DNA of 64,000 bases from Pohlia nutans (lineage: Eukaryota > Streptophyta > Bryopsida > Bryales > Mniaceae). The position numbers and the translations under genes were made by a program. The stretch lies in contig CM040091.1 in assembly GCA_022496805.1 (NCBI GenBank), positions 23,116,336 through 23,180,335 on the forward strand, read 5' to 3'. The notes under the pieces are model-generated. The model made no database searches. It saw only the letters and a list, made by a program, of their open reading frames with translations, and had not been told where the DNA came from. This document shows, in pieces, positions 35,514-47,811 of the stretch. Within the stretch, counting starts at the first letter, position 1; every line of letters begins with the position of its first letter.

Positions 35514-37159
35514 CAGTGGAGACCAGAAGTCTTCGCACAGTGGCCCATCACTTCAACAGGTGTTGACTATAGCTTAGTAAGTGGGTTTACAGGAGATTTT
35601 TTGGGTTAGCATTAATTGATGCACCACATGGCACCTAATTAACATTGACACCCCAAAAATTTGCCACTTGTAGAAATTATTCATGCAAAAATCGTGAAGG
35701 GGTGTGTACAACTTAATATGCACATCAGTTGTACACACCACTATCTTCTCATTAAAATTGCACTTGTGAGGCTTTTTGTTTTGGATTTTTTTTTGTATGA
35801 TTTGGAGAGGCCTTTGGTGATTCACTATGGCTCCTAGAAGGTCTGAGAATCAACGTAGGGCAGTTCTTGAGATGTATGAGCGAGGCAACTCATATGGCCA
35901 GATTTCTGCAGTTTTGGGCATTCCTCGAAGCACTTCTTCTGACATAGTGCAAAGGTTCCGTGAGAGAGAGAGTCTAACAGATAAAACTTCACCTGGTAGA
36001 CCTAGAATTCTAGATGAACGCGGTGACCGTGGCATTGTGAGGAGATTAAATGATCCAAATACTAGCACAGCGGCAGCTATAGGAAGAGTGTTACGATCTG
36101 AGGGCTTCCAATTGAGTGATAATACGGTGAAAAGGAGTCTTCGGAGGCAAGGGTTGAGAGCATGCGTGAAGACCAAGAAGCCACTTTTGACAAAGAAACA
36201 TCGAGCACGTAATTTGCAGTGGGCAAAGAAGTGCAAGCATGCAGATTGGGAGTTTTGGGCTCATGTCATTTTTTCTGATGAGTCTAAATTCAATCTTTTT
36301 GGCTCAGATAGACGTCAGTATTGTTGGAGAAAGAGTGGAGATCGTCTTTTAGATCAGCATGTGCAATCTACAGTCAAACATGGAGGAGGAAACATAATGG
36401 TTTGGGGTTGTATGACTTGGGAAGGAGTTGGCAAGCTTCACCTGATTGAAGGGAAGATGGATAAATATGTATATCGCAACATTTTAGAGACGGACCTTAT
36501 GGGTACTATACAGATGCAAGGTTTAGAAGAGGATGAGGTTATTTTCCAGCATGATAATGACCCAAAGCATACTGCACATTATGTTGTAGAGTGGTTGCGT
36601 GCTCAAAAATTTGAGCTTATTGGACATCCTCCACAATCACCTGATCTCAATCCAATAGAACATCTTTGGAATGAAGTAGATCGTCGTCTGAGAAGGTCTA
36701 AAAGGAAACCAACTAGTAAAAGTGACTTATGGGAGAAGATCCAAGAAATTTGGTACGGTATAGAGCCTGATGTTGTTAGGAAGTTAATACGCTCTATGCC
36801 TCAAAGAGCTCTTGATGTCTACCATGCAAGAGGTGGCCACACACGGTGGTAGTGTTTGTGAGTGCTTATGAGTTGAATCATTGAGTTATAAAGGTGTTTA
36901 GTAATTTTTAGTCTTATTTTCTATAGTTGATATGCAATAAAAATCAATTTGACCATAAAGAATTGTACAGGCTTGTTACACATTTGAATTATTGTGTGTT
37001 TTTCTAATTCATATTTTCATTGAAAACTTTGTATTTTATGCCTGTTGCAACTATACGTGCTTGTGATTGTGTTCTTGTTATTTTATGAGAGTTCATGTAG
37101 ATTTGGCAAGTATTTAAAAAAAAAAACTCCTCTTGTACAACTATTTGTGGTTGCCACTG
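35514..37159 (+). mobile_element. Complete Tc1-like transposon (DD34E)
   Basis: The left end CAGTGGAGACCAGAAGTC and the right end, complemented, CAGTGGCAACCACAAATA are imperfect inverted repeats (about two thirds identical over 24 bp). TATA surrounds both ends, consistent with the TA target duplication of Tc1/mariner elements. The 1646-bp element contains a single intact transposase gene with about 310 bp on each side, the classic Tc1 layout. Confidence 0.88.
35827..36852 (+). CDS. Tc1-like transposase, intact
   Basis: A 341-residue protein that would cut and paste its own element at TA sites. Residues 1-110 contain two helix-turn-helix units, which in this family bind the terminal repeats, joined by an AT-hook-like SPGRPR (55-60). 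The catalytic triad is D151 (VIFSDESKFNLFG), D243 (FQHDNDPKHTA) and E278 (PDLNPIEHLW), with exactly 34 residues between the last two: the DD34E class. A glycine-rich KHGGGNIMVWGC block (184-195) is present, and the protein ends RGGHTRW. There is no stop or frame change. AATAAA lies at 36936-36941, 84 nt past the stop. The usual plant mariner-like elements are DD39D, so a DD34E Tc1 relative is unusual. Confidence 0.93.
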   Translation: MAPRRSENQRRAVLEMYERGNSYGQISAVLGIPRSTSSDIVQRFRERESLTDKTSPGRPRILDERGDRGIVRRLNDPNTSTAAAIGRVLRSEGFQLSDNTVKRSLRRQGLRACVKTKKPLLTKKHRARNLQWAKKCKHADWEFWAHVIFSDESKFNLFGSDRRQYCWRKSGDRLLDQHVQSTVKHGGGNIMVWGCMTWEGVGKLHLIEGKMDKYVYRNILETDLMGTIQMQGLEEDEVIFQHDNDPKHTAHYVVEWLRAQKFELIGHPPQSPDLNPIEHLWNEVDRRLRRSKRKPTSKSDLWEKIQEIWYGIEPDVVRKLIRSMPQRALDVYHARGGHTRW

Positions 37160-37163
37160 TATA

Positions 37164-37639
37164 TAGTTGTTTAGTCAAAGAAGTTTAAATTTGAATTAGA
37201 TTTGATCAATGCAAACCTGAAGCCTAAATTTGAGCCTCTACATCTTTGAAGCCCTGTATATTTCATGTTTGGTGCTATGAATTCAAAATATCAGTTGCTA
37301 AATTGTATTTTTCCCAATTATTCTATTTTAATGTAGATTATTGCATAAGTTTTAGTTGCAAACTTAAATTATAGACTAATATTTTTATATGTTCTCAATA
37401 TTTAAGTTTTGGTCTTAGTTGTGTGACTTGTATATAAAGTGACTAGTCGTTGACAGAAGCACAGACAAGTTCAATTAAGTAACAAAGCCATGCCGTGACA
37501 ATTAAATGTCATTTGTCATTAATGTCATTAACATCATAAATGTAAGATAACTATAGATATTTTATGGATGAATGAATCTTCTAATCACATGTAGTAGTGT
37601 TTAACCAGAGGATGAGAGGAGATGAGGATGAATGGCTTG
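37164..37639. other. AT-rich intergenic stretch
   Basis: No gene or repeat recognised between the Tc1 element and the minisatellite. Confidence 0.5.
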
Positions 37640-37866
37640 GAGTTAGACAACTCCAAGTCGACAACATGCGCACTGGAGTTAGACAACTCCATCTTTAGTG
37701 CACTGGAGTTAGAACACTCTAGATTGAGAACATGTGCACAAGAGTTAGACAACTCAAAATGAGGTGCACTGGAGTTAGAACACTCACATGTGCACAAGAG
37801 TTAGACAACTCAAGATGAGGTGCACTGGAGTTAGACTATTCTATATGAGGTGCATTGGAATTGACG
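37640..37866. repeat. Minisatellite, ~36-bp unit with internal palindrome
   Basis: Six or so units built on GTGCACTGGAGTTAGACAACTC with spacers such as AAGATGAG. Each unit contains GAGTTAGACAACTC, itself a GAGTT/AACTC inverted repeat. The minus-strand ORF at 37585-37797 (LSNSSAH-type repeats) merely reads the repeat. Confidence 0.8.
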
Positions 37867-38138
37867 TATTTAGATGGTCAGGAGATAAGATTACTCTAGA
37901 TTTGGGAGTAAAGGATAGAAGGACCTATGACTTAGATCTAAGATTGGAATAGAAAGTAAAAAAGACTAGTTGTAGACTCTAGTTCCTTTGGAGAAGGAAC
38001 TATTATGTAAAGGCTCGGGGGTGAGAAGGTAGAGTCACTTCTCCTCTCTATGGTTGGGTGGTGAGCCTTAGATCATTTTTTTATAGTATTTTTATATTTT
38101 GTAAGAGTTGGTGGCAAACCGTGGGAGGTTTGTTACAA

Positions 38139-38400
38139 TAAACCTCAAAAATAAAGATAAGTGACGTTAGTGACGCAAATTATTTAGTTTAAAATAGATT
38201 ACCTATAAATATAGTGTAAAATGCTTCTATATATTTTAATCACACATATTTCTTACAATTAAATTTTATTTGTTACTAATGTCAAAAGTAGAGGTAACGT
38301 GAGTGACATATGCTATTTACTTTAAAGTGAATTATATATAAATATAGTATAAAATGCTTAGTGTTTAAATGTCATAATGTGTTTAATTCTAATACACATA
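38139..38400. repeat. Tandem duplication, ~170-bp unit
   Basis: GTGACGTTAGTGACGCAAATTATTTAGTTTAAA (about 38161) recurs with changes as GTAACGTGAGTGACATATGCTATTTACTTTAAA (about 38295), followed in both by TATAAATATAGT and AAAATGCTT. Confidence 0.6.
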
Positions 38401-38429
38401 ACGTTGAAATTAATAAAACATGACTTAGG

Positions 38430-38760
38430 TATGCATGCATGTAGTCATCAAACTATTAAACAATTCTTTTAAATCCAATAAGGTGGATTTATAATGTCTA
38501 GAAGGATTTAATTTATAAAAGATGAAATGATTACATATGCATGATCTTCTAAACAAAAAGAGAACGATCCTTACAACTTCAAATGGATTTAATACTTTAA
38601 TTATAATTCATAGAATGTTGGGATTAATAAAAGATGGTTTAAGTACGCATGCAAGCACTATTAGACAATTCTGTATGATTCAATTGGGTGGAATTATAAT
38701 ATTTAGAAGGTTTTAATTAATAAAAGATGATTCACTCAATTACATGTGCATGTCATAATT
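38430..38760. repeat. Tandem duplication, ~190-bp unit
   Basis: A block with GGTATGCATGCATG, AACAATTCTT, GGTGGATTTATAATGTCTAGAAGG and AAAAGATGA recurs about 190 bp later with matching order (GTACGCATGCAAG, GACAATTCT, GGTGGAATTATAATATTTAGAAGG, AAAAGATGA). Confidence 0.65.
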
Positions 38761-40877
38761 GAAAAATTAGTATTATATAGTTCAATTTAGGTTTTTTGTG
38801 TAAATTTGAGATTTTTAATTGAATATCAGAAGAAAACCTCTTTGAATTATTTAGAAAATTTTCCAAAAAATATACCAAAAATGAGGTTTTGTATACCTTT
38901 GTGGAGAGGTAAAGGTCTCTTTATTTGTGCCCAACTAAAATCAACCAATGAACAAATAATATTCATAAAGAAGAAGTTCGGTGGAGCTTGTGAACTGAGT
39001 GTTTATTGTAGAGTGTGCAGAATATTAGCTCTTTACAAAGCATAGATACTTGAGGTTGACCTTATATGGATTCTACAAGGGCAAATACAACTTCGAAACT
39101 CTGTTTCAAGAGCTAGATAGACGGAAAGTTATTTAATGGAACCTGATCCAATGGATGAAAAGACAAATGTCACTTGGAATGAAAACTTTGTTTTGGACAA
39201 GTGTATGTCGATGTTGGGTGGAGTGGACGTGAGTGGTGAATCCTTTGCCTTGGGTGTAAGGAAATGTGACCTACCAAATCTAGCATTCTATGAAGAAGAG
39301 GCTTCAACCATGATTTTTGATGGAGCTAGCCAGCTAGAGTGAGCGGGTTGGAAATGATTTTGTTGTTGCACAATATTCAAACATATAAAAAGATTTCTAA
39401 AAATACCTTAAATACTATTTATCAAGCTATATTTTAAAAGTCATTCCTAAGATCTTAAATTCCAAGATGCCAAGGTCATGTCCCTTAGCTAGTAAAAGTT
39501 TGAGTTGTTTTAGGTTAAATTTGAGGTGACTTAAGTAAAATCATGAGATTTATGATGTTTGATTGTCTGATCAAACATTGTATTATGGGCCCATAAAGAA
39601 AAGTTGGACTTCTTGCTCAGAAAGCAAAGAAGCAAGAAATCATATTTGGAAAATTGAATTTGACAAAATTGAATGTAATATTGAGAGCTCAATCTATGAT
39701 TTAAGCAATCCAAGTTGTGACTAGGACGTATGCCACGTCATGCTACAATTACTGGACTACGTACATTTGATTATGGGGATTAGTTGGCACTCAAGGCCAT
39801 AACTAAAATAGGGATGTGCGACAAGTAACATGGATGACTGACAGGTGGACAATTGTGAAGAAGATGGGGTTAGCTTGGGAAGGATGAAGATTATGCAATC
39901 TAGGATGAATGCTTTTGCCTATAGTAGTTGGGAGCAGTAATTTGTTTTTGGTAGAGGAGAGAGCTTCATATTGATAGACCTATGCCCGTGAAATGAACCT
40001 TTGCCCATTAACATGTGCCCATGGAATGGGGCTATACATTTTGTACTCAATTTCTTTAGTGCAAATGAGTTAATGAGACAAAAGTCCATATGACAATTTG
40101 ACAATTGGACAATTCCATGTGCTTTATAATTAGAAGGGATTTTTTTTAAAATTTACTCTTACCTTTAATTTATAAAAGTCTAAATATATCTAAAGTTCCC
40201 TTCCTCACCCCCAAGTAGATTTTGTGTGTATTTAAATATATAAATATATCTAAATATATATAATTATATATAATTATATATTATTGTTTTCTAGCAACAT
40301 TGTAGATAAATCTGTCGTAAAAATATTTATCATTATATTTAAATAATGGCATCTAAATTTAATTTAATCTTTTTAATCTTTTGAGAAAGACATGATATAA
40401 CAAGAATTCATTTTGGGTATTATTTACTAGGTTTGAATGATGATTGAAATTTTTTAAATAATACTTGACATCTAAATATTATTTTACATACACGTGAATT
40501 GAAGTGAAATATAGCATTATATAGATTTGAATAATATTTGACATACATGTGAATTAAAAGTTCTAAACATAACATTCAATAGGTTTGAATAACACTTGAC
40601 ATTTAAATTATATTTGACATATATTTGAATTAAAACCAAACATAACAACGATTAGACTTCATGCTAATTGTCATTATTTTGTGCTTATTGTCTTTCTTCA
40701 TGCACTCTGCTGAGCATCTTGAATTTCCACCTGTTCATTTAACTACTGATGAAGTACCTTCACTTTAAGTAAAAAACTATAGAAAACTTAGATAAATAAC
40801 TATATATATCAATGGGTGTATAGTATGTAAGAAATTTGACCTAGTATATATCTGGCAAATATTACCAAATCCTCCAC
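38761..40877. other. AT-rich stretch without a supported gene
   Basis: Small ORFs at 38806-39045 and 39136-39342 have no recognisable domain. From about 40430 to 40640 three loose copies of a TTTGAATAA-ACTTGACAT unit occur. Confidence 0.45.
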
Positions 40878-41110
40878 ATTTTCCAAGAGGGTTTTAGACA
40901 AGAAATATGCACTACAAGACAAATACCAAAAACAATAGTCGCATTAGAAGACTCCAAATATACAAATCAAGACATAAACTTTAAAATTTTATAAACTAGG
41001 ATCTAAAAATCATGCAATATTACTCTCTGCAATGGCATATCTTGGATATACAATAGATGCAGTAGACCAAACTAGTCTAATTGATGGATACTACATCAAA
41101 TCACAAGACA
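40878..41110 (+). pseudogene. Diverged LINE reverse transcriptase fragment
   Basis: In conceptual translation this gives FQEGFRQE, then RQIPKTIVALEDSKYTNQDI, a frame change, then LGSKNHAILLSAMAYLGYTIDA. These align with residues 79-143 of the RT frame just downstream (EEGFRAERSTARQ, IAALEDAKFTNQDI, FGSLDHARLLAIMKDLGYPEDA). The YLLYID part of the active-site strand is deleted. So a second, older RT palm fragment is joined head to tail in front of the LINE. Confidence 0.65.
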
Positions 41111-44100
41111 ATACTTTATACACATCAACTACAGACAATAACGACAACCTCAATTGTGACCACTCACCAGTAACACTATACATACCACCAAACGCATTAT
41201 TAGCAAGACCCATGCCAATAATAAATAAAACAACGAGAATTCTAAATCCCATACCACAAGAAAATATTGAAAAATTCAAAATAGAATTTTTTGAAGAAAA
41301 TGCTCCACAAATAAATGAACTCATCACAATTCTATCAAATGATCAACTAACAGACGTCCAGTGGCAAACATCTTGTACAAAACTAGATCACATGATACAA
41401 AAGATACCAGATAAAATTCAAGAAACTTGTAGTGCACCACCACCCCCAACATTAACAAACCATACTTCCCAACAAGGAGGCTTCTTACCAAGAAAACTAC
41501 AAAAGACATAGAAAAAACACTTATCCACCTACCATCTAATTAGAAAGACAATCTATATAACAAAAAATGTACAAAATTGGCAAACACATCCAATAATCGA
41601 TGAATTAAAAAATCATACAAATGTCACCATCCCACCTCTCCCAACCCATGAACAAAATCAACAAGAATGGATCCAATCACTAGCAGAAATAGCCAAAAAA
41701 ACAAAAATAAATGCCCGGAAAATTACCACAAAATATACCCAAAGCTGTATAAAAATGGCAATTTTAAAATACAGACAACTATACGACAAAAACCCAAAGA
41801 AAATAAACAAAAAAGTTTTCAAAAATCAAGAAACACCACCATTAGACTGCATTATGGATAGAAACAACAACATACTAACCAGTCCAGAAGACATAGCAAA
41901 TGAAATCCATATACAACAATCAATTAGCAACAGACCTACAGTACCAACATGCTACTTCCAACCCGAACACCCATTACAATGCACTTGCGAAGTTCGATAA
42001 TACCTATGGCATGACCTTGATGGTTTTGTAATAGAAAAAAGAGGAAATTCACAAATACCACTCTATGAACACTTCGATAAAGAAAAATATGACATATGTC
42101 TCAAACACCTATCTAACAATAAAACGCCAGGTCCAGACAAAATCCCGAACTCAATTCTAAAAAATATGCCTGAAAGCTTCCATAAACTACTCTTTTTATT
42201 TTTTACCCACTGTTACCCAAAAAAAATCCCAGCCTCATGGAAAATAAGTCTAACCATACTACTTTACAAAAAAGGAGATCCCGCACAATTACCAAACCAC
42301 AAACCAATAGCACATGCAAACACAATATACAAATTCTTCACTAGTACACTAACATACATACTATCCACATACGGTGAAAAATTCCAAATCCTACACGATA
42401 GCGAAGAAGGATTCAGAGCAGAAAGAAGTACAGCAAGACAACGACAACTCCTCATCGCAGCACTAGAAGATGCAAAATTTACAAACCAAGACATATATCT
42501 ACTATATATAGATTTCAAAAATGCATTTGGCTCATTAGATCATGCAAGACTCTTAGCTATAATGAAAGACCTTGGATACCCGGAAGATGCAATAACGTTA
42601 GTTGGAAACATATATTCCCATTCAAACACCATATTTACCAGAGAATACTTTGGCAAAACAAAACCAATACCAATTCAGAGAAGAACCATACAAGGAGACA
42701 CACTTAGCCCATACCTATTCTTAATTTTCCTAGAACTACTCTTAAGATGGTTACAAAGAGGGGAAAATGGATACACATTTGGTACATCAAATATAAAAAA
42801 CAGCTCTGCAGCATACGCAGACGATCTAGCAGCTATATCAAACAATACAAAATCACTACAAATACAACTAAATAAAATTGAATTTTTTTGTGAATGGGCA
42901 GGCATGGACCTAGGAGTCACTAAATGTGCTGTCACCGGCTGCCCAAATAAAACCAAAATGCAACCAAACAAATTTAAAATCCACATGACAACCCAAAAAA
43001 TCAGTTACAGAAACCAAACACTACCATTACTTCATCAAAATGAACCTTACATGTACTTAGGCATACAATTGGTCCCATCACTAAAATGGAAGCTCCAAAC
43101 ACATATTACCACAGCTAAAATAATAGACCAATGTAAACAGCTCTCAAAATGCCCTGCCACTATCAAACAAAGAATCAGTATGGTTGACACAGTAATTAGA
43201 GCAGGCATAGCCTATAGCTTCTTTGCAGTCCCATACTCCTTACCAACTATTTAAAAACTTGACAAACAAATCATTGCAATCCAAAAAACAATATGCGGAC
43301 TTCCCAAAAGCACTGCAAACATAATAACCCAACTCCCTCATGATCTATTCGGACTAGAAGCCTTCTCCCTAAAAAATGCCTACCTCAGATGCATTGGTGA
43401 ACAACTTCGAAATGCACTTAACGACAAAGGACGACTTGGACTAATATATAAAGGACTAATACAACACATACTTGCTAAAGCCGATGGTGCCGAAGACATT
43501 CCAAGAATTACAAAACACGACTGTATTAGATCACCGACAACACGAACACTATTCCTTCTGAAAACAGCCAGTGGCGTACACTTAAAAAGTACAGAAGAAA
43601 ACTTCCAACTTCACAGGACCGAACTAGAACAAGAATGGAGATGTACTGTCAGAAACGAACTTCCACACTTAGACCCACAACTCTCCATTAAACTACTGTA
43701 CAAATTAATGGCACACAAAATTTACACGATAAAGCAAATCACCCTTCCCAATGGTACAAAACTAATGTCACCAGAAGATTTTAAAATATACTACCAACAC
43801 CCAACTAAACAAGAAAAAAGTGCACTAAACCTAGCAGAACAACTCTTCTGTGATCCAATATGCACCGAAGATTGCCCGAATGCATGCCAAATACACTCAC
43901 CACCACATACACTAAAAGATAAATATAAAATATATAATCATAGAATAACTCCAAGAACACCAGTAAACCCCATACAACATTACAACTCCCTCAACCACCA
44001 CAACCACAACAACCAGCCCCACCACAAAACATAAAGAACGATCCTATGAGATTCCCCATTCACACAATATTAAACCACAAAACAATTACAACAAAAGACA

Positions 44101-44447
44101 AATACAAAATATCAAAAAAATACAAAACGTATTTATGTCAATGGATAGACTCCAACCACATAACATACAACAAATGGTAAGTACAACGCAAACTATTCCT
44201 ACTAAACCTACCAACAGTAATACATCACAATTTAAACCTACTCACAAAATACTGCACAAACTCTAAAAACAGACATTACCAAAATATCATAAACACACAA
44301 TTTACACCAGAACAAAATAGAGACACAAGATACGTCCCACCTCCAACAATAATCCCCTACGTTAACACATCCACAATTGAATGTAACCCAAAAAGAGACA
44401 TAAACACAAATAAATACATCATCCAAACACAAAATGACAAAATCCAC
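41110..44447 (+). pseudogene. Non-LTR retrotransposon (LINE) polyprotein, nearly open
   Basis: One reading frame runs from about 41110 to 44034 and is broken only by TAG at 41509, TAA at 41998 and TAA at 43252. After TAA at 44032 a shifted frame continues from about 44040 to the start of the next repeat, with TAA at 44178. The N-terminal part shows the end of an APE-type endonuclease (LNCDHSPVTLYI). The RT follows: KTPGPDKIPN (about 42127), HKPIAHANTIYK, YIDFKNAFGS with the first Asp (42499-42528), IQGDTLSPYLF, and AAYADD (42808-42825). The C-terminal part has a Cys/His-rich stretch (CDPICTEDCPNACQIH). LINEs copy themselves by target-primed reverse transcription. The 5' half of the endonuclease is missing. 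Confidence 0.85.
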
Positions 44448-45901
44448 TGTGAACCGTCGAAACGGTTCACGTTAGTGATAAACTCTTAATTTTATAGTTT
44501 TGAATTGTTTAGCAATTTATATTTGTCTAACCGGGACATTTTAGCCGGTTAGACAAATTCCCGGATTTGGTTGCATTTAGTGTTCGGTTTTTATGGCAAT
44601 ATTAGATTCCTTTTTATCTAGATAATTTTGTGTATTTATTCGCTTCTAAAGATTTGATTGATTGATTATGTGCAATTGGGCTGTTTGCCCTTTTATTTTA
44701 CTCGATGATTTTAACCTATATTTATTGCTTGCCATTTCAGTTGATTAGTTTATTCTAATTGATTAGTCTATTTTATTAGTTGCTTGAATTATTCTTTGTG
44801 ATTGTTATTTTAGGCTTTTAATTTCCTATTGTTTTAGTCTTATTTTATTAACTTATTGTTGAGTTTATTCTTTGGCCTATTAGAGTGAGTTTAGTTTATG
44901 TTAGTGGATTAGTGTAGTGTTGGACTCCCGGTTAAGTGGGGGTTAAGTGGTAGTTTAGGGTTTAGATGGAGTTGGATGAATTTTTCTAGGTGGATGGATG
45001 TAGTTTTGGTGGGATTCAAAATCCCACCTGTGCCGCTTCTGCGGCCGCCAGTTCATTGTGTCTGCGCCGTTAGTTAGAGAGAGAGAGAGACGCTAATATT
45101 TTGAGATTTGGATCTAGGGTATTTTGTATGGCATTGTGTTTTTTGGCTTAAAGAGTTTTGTTGCTTTGAAGAGAGTCTTGGAAAACCAAAAAAGATTATT
45201 GTAAGGGAAAAAATTAGTGAAAAGAATATTATTATTTTGGGTGTGGTGATTGTGAGATTAGGATAGGAATTCCGTTTGTGTGTTATTTGCGAGTAGAAAA
45301 GAAAACGACGGAGAAAAACAGCGTTTGTTGCAGAATCAACGTAGACCTGGGCTGAGAGCAAGAGCTCTACGGAAGAAGGGCTGGGTGTGCAATTTGTGTG
45401 AATCAGGCGCCGTGAATCACAGCGGATTCCACGGCAGTGACGGCGACGAACGTGAAGGGCAGCTCGGGAACTGGCGTCGACGGCAACAACGAGAATTCCG
45501 GGCGACGTCCACGGCGACTGCGAACAAGGCGAGAAGATCAGAAGACGAGGGTGAATCGACCACGGAACGAGGGCGACCTGCGACAACAGGCTGCGGCGAC
45601 AACGAGACCGGCAGAATCAATCACGAGGGCGAATTGAAGAACCGAGGGCGTCAACGATTTTGGAGCGGGTTTCACAGCGCCGCAAATTCCGGGCTGTGAA
45701 GATAGAGGACGACGAGCGGCACGGGTCCTGCATTGACAGCGAACGACGAGGGCGACGGAGTCCAAGGCCACGAGACACCAGCCCACCGCAGCAAGACGGA
45801 GATCAGATCAGCGAAGGGCTTCGGAAGCCCAGAGTTCGACGACCAAGGGCGGACAACGCGGAATTCACGGAAGCAGCAAGATCAACGGAGGTGACGACGG
45901 C
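44448..45901. mobile_element. 2.9-kb repeat family, copy B (5' half)
   Basis: It starts at the same terminal word as copy A (TGTGAACCG, hairpin, CGGTTCAC) and follows it through ACCGGGACATTTTAGC, TGGACTCCCGGTTAAGTGGG, GGATGGATGTAGTT, a GAGAGA run and the GC-rich GACGACGG zone. The break in composition from the A/C-rich LINE to T-rich sequence is abrupt, so the repeat seems inserted in the LINE. At 45902 it is cut by the hAT-type terminus, and its 3' half is not seen before the window ends. GC-rich ORFs here on both strands (45074-45901) are not credible genes. Confidence 0.65.
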
Positions 45902-46553
45902 CAGGGTTGTTCGGACGCTGGGACGCGGACGTTCGCGTCCGGACGTCCGCTGGACGTAGACGTTCCCATCCCAGCGTCCGGTGACTTTGAAAAACCCACA
46001 GCGGACGGCGGTTTTACTACAGCGGACGGGGGTTTTACCTCAGCGGACGGCGTTTGAACGGCGGACGACGCGATCGGACGACTGGACAGGTCGGACGGCG
46101 GTTTTTGCTAGGTCGGACGGCGGGCAGGTCGGACGGCGGACAGATCGGACGGCGGACAGTTCGGACGCCCATGTCCGACGGCGAGGTAAAATCCCTTTGC
46201 AATGTTTATCCGGACGGCGGATGGTTGTTTAAGGTTTACGACGCAATCTACGAGATCTTTAGTCCCATCCTCGTGCTGGGCAGATTATAATTCACTGAAA
46301 TCGAAGAAATCTATGAATTTGGTGTCTCCATCTACGGGTCGGACGAGGGTTTGGGTGCTCAATCGGACGGGCGAGCGGCTGCCCGATCAGACGATTGAGA
46401 ATGTGCCCAATCGGACGGGCGAGTGGGATTAGAATGGCGGACGGCGGGATCGGACGGATGATTGGGTCGGACGGCAGGACGGCGCGATCGGACGGCTCCA
46501 AGATCGGACGACTGAGAACGTGCCCGATCGGACGGTGCAGTAGACGTCCGATC
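45902..46553. mobile_element. hAT-type terminus with CGGACGG cluster 1
   Basis: It opens CAGGGTTGTTCGGACGCTGG, matching the first 18 bases of the right end of the 7.1-kb element. The preceding 8 bases, ACGACGGC, would be the target duplication; the partner was not found, so the other end is probably beyond the window. Then come dozens of CGGACGG or GATCGGACGG words. Overlapping ORFs are repeat products. Confidence 0.75.
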
Positions 46554-46631
46554 ACAGTTTTCAAAATGATTTGAAGATATTTTGAATATTTACAGATTTT
46601 ATTATTCAAATAAGGGAAATATTCAAATTAA

Positions 46632-47184
46632 CCCTTTAACGTCCCGATTCAACATTGTTTTCAAACATTTGTTATAAAATGGTTGATGAAAAACGAAAAT
46701 GGAGTTGATGTACAAAACAAAGTTGTAAATGTCAATGTGTAGATAACATCCGTACGGTTGGATTCATCATATTTATTATTAATATTTTTAAAGTAATTTT
46801 GCAAGGTTTTCTCTTGAAATTCAATTAAAAATCCAAAATTAACACAAAAAAATTTAAAAATATTGTAATGAAATTAGAATGACATGCACTACAAGAAGGT
46901 ATGGTTTCCATTATTTGATTCTACTTACTATGGAAAATCATATTTAAGGTCACTCTTTTTTTTTGAACTAAGAATGAAAGTTTGAAACTTGACATTAATC
47001 ACTTTTGTAAATATTCAAAAATTCACATTATCCTATTTGGAAGATCCATACCGTACAAATGGTATTCAACTAGCAGAAGAATGAAAAAAAATAAAAAATG
47101 GATGAAAAAACATCTAGTACCACAGAAATTGAGCTGCTGAAATTCATCCGGCGTCCAGAATCTGGACGCCGGCGCGCTAAAGGG
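46632..47184. mobile_element. TTAA-flanked MITE, copy 4
   Basis: TTAA at 46628-46631 and 47185-47188 flank ends CCCTTTAACGTCCC and, complemented, CCCTTTAGCGCGCC. It contains the CATCCGTACGGTTGGATTCATCAT block of the family. It sits just inside the hAT cluster. Confidence 0.75.
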
Positions 47185-47188
47185 TTAA

Positions 47189-47811
47189 ATATATTTTTGT
47201 CAATGAGTTTATCAAAACTTATATTTAAGGTTTACGGCAACGTTATATTTACAAGGAGTAAAATCCTGAAAGTGAAGAAATTAAAAGAGACCTATGATAC
47301 GAGCATCTTTAGAAATACTTCTATATTTTGGACAATGGACACCCAACATTCAAATTTGTCGACGGTGGAAAATCTTCAAATTAAGTCTATTCTCCAATCC
47401 CAACGGTGAACACAAATCCACCAATTGCAAATCATAGTCAAAAACCATAGAGTTAGCAAAATTCCAATAACACATGGAAGAACTATTTTCCAAAATATTA
47501 AAGAAAATCGAGGGTGTTTCTAAATTCTAATAACGTTAGGTACCCATGTGTGCAAACAAATTCCAAATTGAAGTCTCGGGACTCATGGCTGCAAAACCCA
47601 CAAATATCAATGAATATAGAGATAGCAAAATCCCAAAAAAAATAAAACATATGGAATTATTTTTTCCGTAAATGTCACAAGGAAAATGTTTTACTCATAG
47701 TCGGACAGAAGTCCACGTGTTCTATACATAAGCACACAACAATAGCCATAGAACAATTCAATACCGTTACTACTACTCTAAAACAAGAAGAACTATATCA
47801 CTATGTTTTGC
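47189..47811. other. Intergenic stretch downstream of the kinase-like gene
   Basis: No supported coding region; AT-rich. It probably contains the 3' end of the minus-strand kinase-like transcript. Confidence 0.45.

Noticed and set aside
39136..39342. 68-codon acidic ORF
   Set aside because: Length is within chance expectation and no motif is visible.
41110..44447. Alternative genetic code (TAA/TAG read as Gln) to explain the LINE stops
   Set aside because: The MADS gene ends properly at TAA, the Tc1 transposase at TAG, and no long gene here needs reassigned codons; mutation of Gln codons is simpler.
46000..46553. CGGACGG arrays considered as CRISPR or telomeric repeats
   Set aside because: Spacing is irregular, there are no equal-length unique spacers, and the unit is not a plant telomere repeat; they occur inside hAT-type ends.
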